A stretch of DNA of 64,000 nucleotides from Ilyomonas sp965277535 (GCA_965277535.1 OZ255825.1:3720001-3784000), one strand, 5' to 3'; shown: positions 35,353 through 44,346, counted from the stretch's first letter. Notes: a model not told the origin generated them from the letters alone. Made by a program: numbers and translations.

Positions 35353-36111
35353 ATGAACACAATCCAACATACAACCGTAAACGTATCCCTTATACATGAG
35401 GCTTTTTATATGCCACAACTCTACCGCACACGTCGCATTTGGATGTATTATCCCGATGGTTATCATGAATCAGACACAAGGTATCCGGTTATTTATATGC
35501 ACGATGGGCAGAACCTGTTTGATGAAGCAACCGCCTTTGACAAAGAGTGGCGAATTGATGAAACACTGCAAAGCCTCGCTGCCCAATGTATTGTGATTGG
35601 GATTGAAAACAGCGAACACCGTATGACTGAATACAATTGCTGTGATAACGAAAAATATGGAGAAGAAGGAAAAGCGTACCTTGATTTTATCGTTCACAAC
35701 CTGAAGCCTTACATTGATAGTTATTATAAAACACTGCCGGGCAGAGATCATACGTACATGGCAGGCAGCAGTATGGGTGGGCTCATTTCCTTGTTTGGCG
35801 GTTTGTATTATCCGGAGGTATTTAGCAAACTGGGTATTTTCTCGCCGTCGTTGTGGATTGTGCCGAATGTTGTAGAGGAAATGCAATCACGAATAGAAAG
35901 CAACAATTCTTATTCGCAGCATCTGTTCTTTTACGGAGGTGCAAATGAAGGCGGCAATATGGTTGAGAATATAAGGGATGCAGTTGAGCTTTTGAAACAA
36001 TATCCTCAATACAGAATTAATGTGAACATAGATACTGAAGGCGAGCATTGTGAAACCTGTTGGCGGAACAAGTTCTCAAACTTTTATCATTGGCTTTTCC
36101 CTTTGGCTTAA
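35353..36111 (+). CDS. Alpha/beta-hydrolase esterase (esterase D / IroE-like)
   Basis: A 252-residue hydrolase. The region YPVIYMHDGQNLFDEATAFD is typical of the 'putative esterase' family. The nucleophile is the serine in AGSSMGGLISLF, and the C-terminal histidine in EGEHCETCWRNKF completes the probable triad with an intervening Asp. There is no signal peptide, so it is probably cytoplasmic. It is 103 bp after malQ; a copy of the dispersed 11-mer lies 19 bp before the ATG (35324-35334). Its place in the sugar cluster suggests it removes acyl groups from sugars or oligosaccharides, but this is inferred. Confidence 0.8.
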   Translation: MNTIQHTTVNVSLIHEAFYMPQLYRTRRIWMYYPDGYHESDTRYPVIYMHDGQNLFDEATAFDKEWRIDETLQSLAAQCIVIGIENSEHRMTEYNCCDNEKYGEEGKAYLDFIVHNLKPYIDSYYKTLPGRDHTYMAGSSMGGLISLFGGLYYPEVFSKLGIFSPSLWIVPNVVEEMQSRIESNNSYSQHLFFYGGANEGGNMVENIRDAVELLKQYPQYRINVNIDTEGEHCETCWRNKFSNFYHWLFPLA

Positions 36112-36202
36112 AAAAAATAGCGGCATTTTACTCTATTGGTATCAGGTTATAATGAACTCTTTTAAAAACTTTATTTACTAGCTCTGCGAATGTCTTTTTC
36201 TA

Positions 36203-37051
36203 TTAAGCGGTTGCGTCATAATACAATGCCGCTGCACCCAAAATACCGCTGTTTTGTAAGGCGGATACTTCAATTCTAATGCGTTGTGCTGATTTTGTAT
36301 AGACGAATGTTTTAATCTCCTCCCACATTTGTTTTTGGAAGAATTCATAAGCCAGTCGCACTGATCCTCCCAAAATAATAAGTTGCGGATCATAGGCATA
36401 CATTACCATTTTGATGGCATGACCAATATGTGTTCCCAATTCCATGTACAATTCTAATGCGCGTGCGTCGCCGTTTCTTGCATCCTCAAAAACCTTAACA
36501 CCATCCAACTGATATACGTTTTGAAAAAATGAGCCACTGCAATAATATTCCAATATTTTATCCTGATAATTGAGCAAGCCAAATTCGCCCGCTCCACAAT
36601 TAAATCCTGAATATAATTTACCATTGATAATCACACCTGCACCCAAGCCTGTTCCCAACGTTAAGCCAACCATAGAATCCACGCCTTTGCCCTTGCCAAA
36701 ATGGTATTCACCTACGGCAAAGCAATTGGCATCGTTATTTACAAAAACCGGGATCCGATACCTCGCTTCCATCAATCTCTTTACCGGCACTTCTTTCCAG
36801 GATGGTATGTACAACACATCATAAACAATTCCTTCGGCAACGTCAACCACGCTGGGCACTCCGATACCTATCGCTTTTACCGAATCATCAATTAAAGCAT
36901 CTACGACAAGGTAAATATCGTTTAGTATTTCCTCAACCAAACCATCACTATGAGTGCGTGCTGAAACGATGTTTGATAAAGCATTTCCTGTTACTACTGC
37001 ACCCCGCATGTTGGTTGCGCCCAAATCTATTCCTATAACTTTTGTGTCCAT
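36203..37051 (-). CDS. ROK-family sugar kinase (glucokinase-like)
   Basis: An actin-fold kinase with phosphate-1 motif IGIDLGATNMRGAVV, EDAR-spaced lobe linkers, substrate segment VFVNNDANCFAVGEYHFGKG and GLTLGTGLGAGVIINGKLY. The usual ROK zinc motif (CxCGxxGCxE) is not seen; the region reads ILEYYCSGSFF, so this is a metal-independent variant. The start at 37051 (MDTKVIGIDLG) matches relatives. An in-frame ATG at 37081 overlaps the nagB stop and could couple translation. The pairing with nagB suggests amino-sugar or glucose phosphorylation. The substrate is not determined. Confidence 0.82.
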   Translation of the reverse strand: MDTKVIGIDLGATNMRGAVVTGNALSNIVSARTHSDGLVEEILNDIYLVVDALIDDSVKAIGIGVPSVVDVAEGIVYDVLYIPSWKEVPVKRLMEARYRIPVFVNNDANCFAVGEYHFGKGKGVDSMVGLTLGTGLGAGVIINGKLYSGFNCGAGEFGLLNYQDKILEYYCSGSFFQNVYQLDGVKVFEDARNGDARALELYMELGTHIGHAIKMVMYAYDPQLIILGGSVRLAYEFFQKQMWEEIKTFVYTKSAQRIRIEVSALQNSGILGAAALYYDATA

Positions 37052-37077
37052 TGTTTTATCCTTTTTAGTAAGGGTTA

Positions 37078-37803
37078 TCATCGCAATCTCAGCGCTGCAT
37101 CTTTATCTAATAACACATAAGCCGATGGCAACGTTTGAAAAATAGATGCCGGCAACAGATTCGTTACTTCGCCTTGCAAAGCTTGTGCAATGATGTCTGC
37201 TTTTTTAACCCCTGCTGCTATTAGCATAGGTGTTTTGGCTTCCTGTAAATACTTGAGGCCAAGTGTTATGCCTCGATGCAAAGGTGTTTGCTTCTTAAAA
37301 TATTTCTGTCCCACACTTGCGGTAACTGCCGCCAGAGGCGCATGATGAGCATACAAGTTAAAATCTGTGCAGGGTTCATTCAATCCTATGTGGCCATTCA
37401 TACCAATGCCTACCAGCATAATATCCAAAGGGCCTTTTTCTTTTATGAAATCATCCATTGCTTTACATGCAGCATCTAAATCCTTTGTTTTTGCATCAAA
37501 AAATATTACCTTTTCCGGTTCAATTTGTGCCGGTGTAAAGAAATTTTGGTAAAGAAAATGGGTGCAGCTTCCCTCATCTTCCTTGCCCATACTAACCCAT
37601 TCATCTAAGCCTACAAAATAACATCTGCTAAAATCAACCGTGCCGTTTTTGGCATCGGCTATCAGATGTTTATAAACTCCTACCGGCGAATCGCCCGATG
37701 GAAAACATAGCAGGGAATCAGGTTTAAATTTAATTTGAGTGATAATCATATCAGCGGCAGCCCTGCACATTGTATTGTAATCCGGATAAGTCAATACTTC
37801 CAT
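37078..37803 (-). CDS. nagB: Glucosamine-6-phosphate deaminase / 6-phosphogluconolactonase-family protein
   Basis: Converts glucosamine 6-phosphate to fructose 6-phosphate and ammonia in the usual assignment. Visible are LCFPSGDSPVGVYKHLI, FVGLDEWVSM (the catalytic Asp region), GIGMNGHIGLNEP (the NagB signature, normally GxGxDGHIAFNEP) and GVKKADIIAQAL. The 241-residue length is slightly short but complete. It is the first gene of a pair with the ROK kinase, the frames meeting within a few bases. A dispersed 11-mer (37484-37494) overlaps it. Confidence 0.87.
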   Translation of the reverse strand: MEVLTYPDYNTMCRAAADMIITQIKFKPDSLLCFPSGDSPVGVYKHLIADAKNGTVDFSRCYFVGLDEWVSMGKEDEGSCTHFLYQNFFTPAQIEPEKVIFFDAKTKDLDAACKAMDDFIKEKGPLDIMLVGIGMNGHIGLNEPCTDFNLYAHHAPLAAVTASVGQKYFKKQTPLHRGITLGLKYLQEAKTPMLIAAGVKKADIIAQALQGEVTNLLPASIFQTLPSAYVLLDKDAALRLR

Positions 37804-37860
37804 AGATTTGTTTTTGAATGAATTAATAAGTTCAAAATCGCCTGTAAAAACAGTTGTACT

Positions 37861-40395
37861 ATGATTAAAACTTCCATTCGAATACTTCTTTCATTTCTTT
37901 TTTGCTGTTTGCTATTGCCAGGCAGTTTATTCTCTCAATCCGTTACAATCAGCGCTGATAAAAATGCGAAAAAAATCATCTTCAGCAATGAAAAAATAAA
38001 AGCGGTGCTTGATTACAATCAGAAGTTAAACATTTCTTCACTCATCGTAAACGGTCAACAGGTAGTATCAGGAGATTCAGGGATTTATTCAATGGTTGCA
38101 ACAAAAGATAAAATCTATTCAACCTTGCACCTGGAAAAGTCTCCATCTACCGAAGTAAAAGGGAACACAATAACCGTAAAAAAGATTACTTATGGAGATA
38201 AAGAAAATGGCATAGAAGAAAACTGGGTGATCCTCATTACAAGAGATAGTATCCGGTTCACTATTAACCGGCTTTTTACAAAAGATATGCTGATTGAAAA
38301 AGCAGGATTACCCGTGTTCACCTTCAACAGTATTCACACTTGGGATGGAGCTTACCAGGATTATGGTGGAATCGCTTGGTTTTATCTCTTTAATAAAAAG
38401 CTCGAAACGTATGGCGTGCACAGCAAATCGTCAGCATTTTGGAATGTTGCTACCAACAATGGAATGATGATAAGCGCAGATGCAACCGGTAATCATGTAG
38501 CAATGGATTATCAGCGTACTGCTACTGACAAACTTGCTTATACGATTGATGTTGCTCCAACTGAATTCATTCCAAGATTTGATTCAGGAACAAACCGAAG
38601 ACGGTTTATCCGCGATACGACCGCACCTGTGTGGTCATCTTATAAAGTGCAATCTGGTACAATGACCCAATCCATCACGCTTTCTTATTTTGATTTCAGG
38701 AAACAATATGGTCGCGGAAAATTAGTTGGAGTCAATCAAAAAGAGGTGAGTGCAGTATTAAATACGATTGCCCGAATGGGCGTCATAGACAAGCAACATT
38801 TTGGTGGCAATAGCTGGCATACACCTTATGGACCCATTTGTCTGCATGAACAATACATAGCGCAGATGGGACTTGCGATTGATGATCCAAATTATTTAGC
38901 AGGTTACCGCGATTGTCTTGACTTTTACAGAGATCATGCAATAAAGCCCGACGGTCGCGTCTGGCCCCGCTGGGCTTATACAAACGAAGATGCCATGCCG
39001 GGCGAATTCAATAACAAAGGCTTCTATGAAGCGCAATGGGGTTATTTGATGGACTCAAACCCCGACTACGTTACCAATGTATCAGAGCTCTATGATTTAA
39101 ATGGCGACATAGATTGGGTAAGAACACACCAGTCATCATGTGAACGTGCCTTGGACTGGATCATACGACGGGATAAAAATAACAATGGCCTTGTTGAAAT
39201 GATGACAGATAGCACGGCACAAAAAAGAGGCAGCGATTGGATAGATATTATCTGGGCTTCTTATGAAAATGCTTTTGTGAATGCAAAGCTTTACCATGCG
39301 CTGACTTTATGGGCACACATTGAAGAACAATTGAGCAACACACAGAAAGCAAATGAATATAAAAGCTTTGCTGAAAAGCTAAAGGCTACTTTTAATAAAC
39401 CCATTGGGCAAGGCGGCTTTTGGGATGAACAAAATAAGTGCTATATACATTGGAGAGATAAAGATGGTTCCTTACATGGACGAAATACAGTGATACCTGT
39501 AAACTTTATGGCCATTGCTTACCATATTTGCGATGATAATAGCAGGAAGAAATTAATCCTGGATGCTATTGAAACGCAAATGCAAAATGAAAAGCTTTTC
39601 TTCTGGCCCTTGTGTTTATATACTTATGCACCCGGTGAAGGAAACGACTGGCAATTTCCTTTTCCTAATTATGAGAACGGAGATTTGTTTTTATCCTGGG
39701 GCGCACTCGGTGTTCAGGCCTATGCATCTTACAAACCGGAAGTTGGTTTACAATACGTGAAGAATGTGCTGCATCAATATGCAAAGGATGGACTTGCTTT
39801 TCAACGATACGGTCGTCTGAAACAAAACGGATTGGGAGATGACATTCTCTCGGGAAACAGCCTTTCTGTTATTGGCTTATACCAGGCTATTTATGGTATC
39901 AATCCTCTTTATAATCGCTTCTATCTCGACCCACATATAACAACGGAAATTGCCGGTACTCAACTAAATTATAAATACCGCAATCTCCAACTTACTATTG
40001 ATTTAGACATAGATAAATATGTTGTATCAGACGGGCGTTATAAGATTACGTCAAAGAAGCATTTTGGATTTTACAGTGCAAAAGATACGCTGTATTATTT
40101 CGATGGTGCTAATGAAAATGCTTCTTTACAATTAATAACCGGGTTCAAAAGCAACACTTCAATCAGTATAAAAAACTGGAATGATACACAATGTGAATGG
40201 ATACAATCATCAACGACACAATTTCCTTTCAATAAAATAAAATACCTGTTATCTGGTTTAAAAAGGAACATTAACTATTCTATTTTAATCAATAGTAAAA
40301 TATTTAAAAAAAGCCGTAGTGATAACAATGGCAATCTTGAATTTGAGTATAGTGCATCGAAGACTTCCGAAAATATAACGATAACACTTCGGTAA
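37861..40395 (+). CDS. Secreted six-hairpin glycosidase-like protein
   Basis: An 844-residue exported protein (signal IRILLSFLFCCLLLPGSLFS). Residues about 30-280 form a strand-rich N-terminal domain. The central part (about 290-690) has the helical repeats of an (alpha/alpha)6 barrel, with acidic aromatic motifs such as RVWPRWAYTNEDAMPGEFNN, FYEAQWGYLMDSNPDYVTNV, RGSDWIDIIWASYENAFVNA and NYENGDLFLSWGALGVQAY. A beta-sandwich follows to the end. This architecture fits GH78/GH63/GH15-like enzymes or related amylo-glucosidases, but I cannot fix the family or the two catalytic acids. It is divergent from nagB. Confidence 0.68.
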   Translation: MIKTSIRILLSFLFCCLLLPGSLFSQSVTISADKNAKKIIFSNEKIKAVLDYNQKLNISSLIVNGQQVVSGDSGIYSMVATKDKIYSTLHLEKSPSTEVKGNTITVKKITYGDKENGIEENWVILITRDSIRFTINRLFTKDMLIEKAGLPVFTFNSIHTWDGAYQDYGGIAWFYLFNKKLETYGVHSKSSAFWNVATNNGMMISADATGNHVAMDYQRTATDKLAYTIDVAPTEFIPRFDSGTNRRRFIRDTTAPVWSSYKVQSGTMTQSITLSYFDFRKQYGRGKLVGVNQKEVSAVLNTIARMGVIDKQHFGGNSWHTPYGPICLHEQYIAQMGLAIDDPNYLAGYRDCLDFYRDHAIKPDGRVWPRWAYTNEDAMPGEFNNKGFYEAQWGYLMDSNPDYVTNVSELYDLNGDIDWVRTHQSSCERALDWIIRRDKNNNGLVEMMTDSTAQKRGSDWIDIIWASYENAFVNAKLYHALTLWAHIEEQLSNTQKANEYKSFAEKLKATFNKPIGQGGFWDEQNKCYIHWRDKDGSLHGRNTVIPVNFMAIAYHICDDNSRKKLILDAIETQMQNEKLFFWPLCLYTYAPGEGNDWQFPFPNYENGDLFLSWGALGVQAYASYKPEVGLQYVKNVLHQYAKDGLAFQRYGRLKQNGLGDDILSGNSLSVIGLYQAIYGINPLYNRFYLDPHITTEIAGTQLNYKYRNLQLTIDLDIDKYVVSDGRYKITSKKHFGFYSAKDTLYYFDGANENASLQLITGFKSNTSISIKNWNDTQCEWIQSSTTQFPFNKIKYLLSGLKRNINYSILINSKIFKKSRSDNNGNLEFEYSASKTSENITITLR

Positions 40396-40398
40396 AAT

Positions 40399-40460
40399 AT
40401 TTGAAAGAGGAACAGTTGCGGTATAATAAAATATCAGAGCTTCCCCTCTCAAATACTTTT
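40399..40460 (+). terminator. Probable terminator of the six-hairpin glycosidase gene
   Basis: ATTTGAAAGAGG (40399-40410) pairs with CCTCTCAAAT (40445-40454) with one mismatch and is followed by ACTTTT. The loop is long (about 34 bases), so this could be a weak stem. Confidence 0.45.
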
Positions 40461-40560
40461 AGCTAAAATTACTTTTTTAATAACCCTGTAGCTTATTCAT
40501 AAATTCTCCAGACAGTATTACTGGGTATAATTTGTGCTTACATTCTTCAAAAGTTGTGGA

Positions 40561-41004
40561 ATGAAAAATTTACTGGCAGGCCTTGCGGGTGCAATTGCAC
40601 TGAATGTATTGCATGAGCTATACAGACATTATGACAAAGAAGCACCAGAGGTACAATTGATAGGTGAAGAAGCTCTAAGCAAGATTGCAAAAGCTGCTGA
40701 TATCAAACCTCCGAAAGGAGAGAAGCTATATGCTTATACGTTGGCTGCCGACGTTGTTTCCAATGGCTTGTATTACTCAATGATAGGCATTGGAAAATCG
40801 AATTACATAACAAAAGCAATACTGTTGGGCACAGCAGCGGGCGTTGGCGCTTTGAAGCTTACAAAACCACTTGGTCTTAATGATAAGCCCATTAAGAAAA
40901 CGGGCAAAACCAAATTGCTAACCGTTGTCTGGTACACAAGCGGAGCATTGGTAACGGCGCTAACACTAACAGCTTTAAACAAACGAAACAAGTATGTAAA
41001 CTGA
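40561..41004 (+). CDS. Small membrane protein, function unknown
   Basis: About 147 residues from ATG 40561 (MKNLLAGLAGAIALNVLHEL). It contains hydrophobic helices at the N-terminus, around YYSMIGIGKSN, AILLGTAAGVGALKL, and a C-terminal TVVWYTSGALVTALTLTA. Lys-rich loops (KPPKGEKLYAY, KKTGKTK) separate them. A start at 40534 is also open but adds an unlikely Cys-containing prefix. I recognise no family. It stands alone, followed by a family-2 repeat. Confidence 0.6.
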   Translation: MKNLLAGLAGAIALNVLHELYRHYDKEAPEVQLIGEEALSKIAKAADIKPPKGEKLYAYTLAADVVSNGLYYSMIGIGKSNYITKAILLGTAAGVGALKLTKPLGLNDKPIKKTGKTKLLTVVWYTSGALVTALTLTALNKRNKYVN

Positions 41005-41008
41005 TGAG

Positions 41009-41056
41009 CTCTCAGGCAAGCGTCACGTTTGTGTATCTCAATCGGGCGTCCGCTCA
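41009..41056 (+). repeat. Dispersed intergenic repeat, family 2, copy B
   Basis: CTCTCAGGCAAGCGTCACG and GGGCGTCCGCTCA match 14450-14500 in the same order. Like copy A, it lies just after the end of a plus-strand gene. Confidence 0.55.
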
Positions 41057-41490
41057 AATCGTTTGGTTTCTACACCATAACATTTTTTATTCTTGTTGAA
41101 AAGTGTTCTTTTGGTTTTGCATGAATATTCCTGTAAAGCAAAAGATTTGTCATAAACAAAAAAGACAGGTCACTTTTCAATGCAGAAAGTAAAAAGGATT
41201 GATCCAAGTACGTTACAGTGTTTTTACTGACGGATTAGTAATTATAATGAGGCGGCAAAACAGCAGTAAAAGCACCTTGCTTTAATTGTGTGTGGATTTT
41301 ATGTGAACATGTGAATAGAGTAGTAGCATACTTGTCTTTTGACTTTGCTTTTAGGTACAGATGAAAGTTTGGTTTCGCTGATATAATATCCTGCTGCTTT
41401 ATTGAGAGAAACAATGATTGTAAAGCCTCAGGCACAATAAATGTTTCAGGATTCTTCAACAAAAAATTGGTGTGAATTCATTTATCCTTT
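41057..41490. other. Spacer before the CreD-type operon
   Basis: No well-supported gene. A 75-codon minus-strand frame (41235-41462; begins MLKNPETFIVPEALQSLF) is open but has no family match that I recognise and no clear start signal. The promoter of the membrane operon lies at the right end (see 41493-41507). Confidence 0.4.
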
Positions 41491-41492
41491 TA

Positions 41493-41507
41493 CTTTGTAT
41501 TTCAAAG
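41493..41507 (+). promoter_or_regulatory. Palindromic operator candidate, site 1 (CTTTGTATTTCAAAG)
   Basis: CTTTG-N5-CAAAG ends 9 bp before the ATG at 41517. Its exact reverse complement is present at 42493-42507 before creD, and both are preceded by TTTATCC and followed by CTTTT. The adjacent TACTTTG resembles the -7 box. A winged-helix regulator lies between the two sites, so autoregulation is likely. Confidence 0.65.
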
Positions 41508-41516
41508 TGCTTTTCA

Positions 41517-42179
41517 ATGGATAGCTCAATAAAAAATCTTGATACGCTAAAAGACATTAAAAAAATGATGGAGCGATCCAGTCGCTTTATCAGTCTCAGT
41601 GGCTGGAGCGGTATCGTTGCAGGACTCTGTGCGCTCGCAGGCGCAGTTGCCGGTTGGTACCGGATTAACCTTTATCATAGAAATCTGTCTGATTCAAACC
41701 TTCCATGTGCAGATTGTTTGCGGAATGATTTAATCATAATAGCGGCTATTGTGTTTACTGCTGCATTTGTTACTGCTACTTTATTTACGTATCTGAAAAG
41801 TAGAAAAGAAGGCGTTGACATTTGGGGCGTAACAGCAAGAAGACTACTCTGGAACACATTGTTGCCGATGCTTGCAGGCGGTTGTATGCTTTTACGCATG
41901 TTGCAATTAAAAGAATATGGCTTGATTGCACCTGGCTGTTTATTGTTTTACGGGCTTGCATTGGTGAATGGAAGTAAATACACAATGGGAGAAGTGAGAT
42001 ACCTTGGTTATGCAGAAATTTTGCTGGGAATCCTTACTCTCTGGCTTGACCATGAAGGCTTATTATGCTGGGCTACTGGCTTCGGTGTGTTTCATATCAT
42101 TTATGGGGTTGCCATGTGGTGGAAATACGATCGCTTGGGAAGCGAAAAGAACCAGGGATTTCAAAATAAGGAGGAATGA
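41517..42179 (+). CDS. Integral membrane protein, first gene of a CreD-type operon
   Basis: About 220 residues from ATG 41517 (MDSSIKNLDTLKDIKKMMER). Hydrophobic helices are around FISLSGWSGIVAGLCALAGA, LIIAAIVFTAAFVTATLFTY, LLPMLAGGCMLL, APGCLLFYGLALV, YAEILLGILTLWL and GFGVFHIIYGVAMWW, i.e. about six. I recognise no named family. The stop overlaps the next gene's start (ATGA at 42176-42179), so the two are translationally coupled. In Bacteroidota such a protein commonly precedes a winged-helix regulator and CreD; a role in envelope stress is inferred from that context only. Confidence 0.65.
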   Translation: MDSSIKNLDTLKDIKKMMERSSRFISLSGWSGIVAGLCALAGAVAGWYRINLYHRNLSDSNLPCADCLRNDLIIIAAIVFTAAFVTATLFTYLKSRKEGVDIWGVTARRLLWNTLLPMLAGGCMLLRMLQLKEYGLIAPGCLLFYGLALVNGSKYTMGEVRYLGYAEILLGILTLWLDHEGLLCWATGFGVFHIIYGVAMWWKYDRLGSEKNQGFQNKEE

Positions 42180-42475
42180 AAAACCCGATTGAGCAGTTAA
42201 ATAAAACGTTTGATAGTCGCATCCGGCTTGGCATCATGAGTGCTCTCATGGTAAATACAAAGCTTAATTTCAACGAGCTTAAGGAACTGATTGAAGTAAC
42301 GGATGGTAACCTGGCGAGTCATTTAAAAACGCTTGAGGATAGTAAATACATTAAAGTTGAAAAAGGATTTATTGGAAGAAAAACAAACACTACTTATTCC
42401 ATCACAAAAGAGGGCAATACAGCGTTCAGACAACATTTGGATGCACTCGAAAAAATGATCCGCTCAACAAAGTAA
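42176..42475 (+). CDS. Winged-helix transcriptional regulator (HTH_34/ArsR-like)
   Basis: A 99-residue protein resembling the PF13601 'winged helix DNA-binding domain': FDSRIRLGIMSALMVN, then FNELKELIEVTDGNLASHLK (recognition helix) and LEDSKYIKVEKGFIGRKTNT (wing). There is no ligand domain. Its position between two copies of the CTTTGWAWWWCAAAG palindrome suggests that it binds both. Small acidic tail. Whether it represses or activates cannot be seen. Confidence 0.82.
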   Translation: MKNPIEQLNKTFDSRIRLGIMSALMVNTKLNFNELKELIEVTDGNLASHLKTLEDSKYIKVEKGFIGRKTNTTYSITKEGNTAFRQHLDALEKMIRSTK

Positions 42476-42492
42476 TTTTTTTTATCCATACA

Positions 42493-42507
42493 CTTTGAAA
42501 TACAAAG
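42493..42507 (+). promoter_or_regulatory. Palindromic operator candidate, site 2 (CTTTGAAATACAAAG)
   Basis: Exact reverse complement of site 1 at 41493-41507. It ends 19 bp before the creD start (42527) and 18 bp after the regulator gene's stop. This would give the creD part of the operon its own controlled promoter. Confidence 0.65.
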
Positions 42508-42526
42508 CACTTTTAAAAACAGAAGA

Positions 42527-44317
42527 ATGAGGACAGTAAGAATAGCATTACGCATTTGGCTGATTACAAACTTTGTCTTTGCTTTAAGCTGGTTGCTTTA
42601 TGTCTTCTTTGAAGAATCAATGCCGCTTTGGTCAGTTCTCATTGCAGCTCTTTGTTCGTTAATTGGCAGTCTTCCAACCATACTCATTTTAAGTATCGGT
42701 TTATCTCTTATTAAAAAAAGCGCAGCTTCTGTAACAACGAAGAAGCTGCGCTTTCTTGCTGTTTGCACAACTCTGAGCCTGGTGTACGGCTGCGGGCTCG
42801 GTTTGCTATTGAATGCAGCGTTTGAGTACAATCATCTTTTTACTGCCAGTGTTACCGGCGCAGGCGTCTTGCTGTTTTGTTCGCTGACAGCAATTACGCT
42901 GTCCTCCACGCAACTCACAACCTACTTTTTTATAATCAATCAATTCACATTAAACAAATACACAAACATGGAAACAAACGTTTATCCTGAGTCGGTGCAA
43001 GAATCCACCAAACCCGCTTCTTCAAACACAATTCTTTACAAAGGCATGATTACCGGTGTGTTGATTTTAGTAATGCTCATACCTACTTTCTTTATCAACA
43101 ATCTTGTAAAAGAAAGGCAGGAACGGCAAGCCCAGGTTTCTAACGAAGTCAGTGAAAAATGGGCTAAAGCGCAAACGCTCACAGGCCCTTACATTTACCT
43201 GCCCTACAAAAAGATGATAGTTGATAAAGACAAAAAGGTTTCAGAGCAATTAAGTCATTTATTAATCATACCAGACAATCTTGCTGTCAATGGAAGCGTA
43301 TCTAATGAACTAAGGCAGCGTTCCATTTATAAAGTGCTTTTATACAATGCCACCATTAGCAATACCGGGAATTTTCAGTTTCATATTCCTAAAGACATAG
43401 ACAGTAATTTGATAAACTGGCAAGACGCCAGAATTTGTTATGGCATTTCAGATTTTAAAGGGATTGAAGAAAGGCTGGTAATCAAGATAGGAGAATCATC
43501 CTATGAATTATCACCCGGATTGCCGGCAAATGATATAGATGAGAAGGGATTGTCTGCTCCCATTCCTTTGTCGTCCAATGATGAAGGCAAAAAGATTGCG
43601 TTTGCAATTAACGTAAAAATTAAGGGCAGCGAGCAACTTCATTTTGTTCCCTTGAGTGGCGACAGCCGGTTTACTTTACAATCTTCATGGGCAAATCCTT
43701 CATTTGATGGAAGCGATCTGCCTTCTGTAAGAACGGTGACCGACAGCGGTTTTACTGTCACCTGGGCGTTTAACAAAGCCAATCTGCCTTTTGGAACGGT
43801 TCTGAATGATTTTAAATACGATCAAAAGGATCTTGCATTTGGAGTAACTATGGTGCAGCCTGCCGATGGATATGCAAAAACGGACAGGTGCATTAAGTAT
43901 GCAATTCTATTTATAGGGCTAACATTTTCTTTATTTTTTATTGTGGAAATCATGCAAAAGAAACCGTTGCATCCGGTTCAATATGTTCTTGTTGGTTTGG
44001 CGTTAGTTATCTTTTATACTTTACTGTTGTCAATCAGCGAGTTTCTACCTTTTGATTGGTCTTATCTCATTGCAGCGATAGCTACCATACTGCTTGTTAG
44101 TTTTTATGCTTATGGCCATTTTCAAAACATAGGAACGACGGCAGTTTTTGGTAGCATTTTAAGCTTACTATACGGGTTTACATTTATTTTGATAAGATTG
44201 GAAGATACGGCCTTACTGATTGGAAGCATTGGTTTGTTTATTATTCTTGCCATCGCCATGTATTTCAGCCGGAAAATCAATTGGTATGGTCATGAGTCTG
44301 TTTCTGCCACCGTCTAA
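42527..44317 (+). CDS. creD: CreD/inner-membrane stress protein with an extra N-terminal membrane module
   Basis: A 596-residue protein. Residues about 1-146 hold four hydrophobic helices (LRIWLITNFVFALSWLLYVF, LIAALCSLIGSLPTILILSI, FLAVCTTLSLVYGCGLGLLL, VTGAGVLLFCSLTAITL), unlike other CreD proteins. From about 147 (METNVYPESVQES) it looks like CreD: a membrane segment (MITGVLILVMLIPTFFINNL), a large extracytoplasmic domain (LTGPYIYLPYK, RSIYKVLLYNATI, WANPSFDGSDLPS, ADGYAKTDRCIKYAILFIGL) and a C-terminal multi-helix membrane block. E. coli CreD is about 450 residues, so this is a fusion; no stop lies between the parts. Function of CreD is poorly defined (envelope integrity, beta-lactam response). 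The short operator-to-start gap supports the start at 42527. Confidence 0.8.
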   Translation: MRTVRIALRIWLITNFVFALSWLLYVFFEESMPLWSVLIAALCSLIGSLPTILILSIGLSLIKKSAASVTTKKLRFLAVCTTLSLVYGCGLGLLLNAAFEYNHLFTASVTGAGVLLFCSLTAITLSSTQLTTYFFIINQFTLNKYTNMETNVYPESVQESTKPASSNTILYKGMITGVLILVMLIPTFFINNLVKERQERQAQVSNEVSEKWAKAQTLTGPYIYLPYKKMIVDKDKKVSEQLSHLLIIPDNLAVNGSVSNELRQRSIYKVLLYNATISNTGNFQFHIPKDIDSNLINWQDARICYGISDFKGIEERLVIKIGESSYELSPGLPANDIDEKGLSAPIPLSSNDEGKKIAFAINVKIKGSEQLHFVPLSGDSRFTLQSSWANPSFDGSDLPSVRTVTDSGFTVTWAFNKANLPFGTVLNDFKYDQKDLAFGVTMVQPADGYAKTDRCIKYAILFIGLTFSLFFIVEIMQKKPLHPVQYVLVGLALVIFYTLLLSISEFLPFDWSYLIAAIATILLVSFYAYGHFQNIGTTAVFGSILSLLYGFTFILIRLEDTALLIGSIGLFIILAIAMYFSRKINWYGHESVSATV

Positions 44318-44346
44318 ACATATTCTTTTCAATCAATTTCACCGCC

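Noticed and set aside
41235..41462. 75-codon minus-strand frame before the CreD operon
   Set aside because: No family match, no RBS or promoter seen, and it lies in the leader of a divergent operon.
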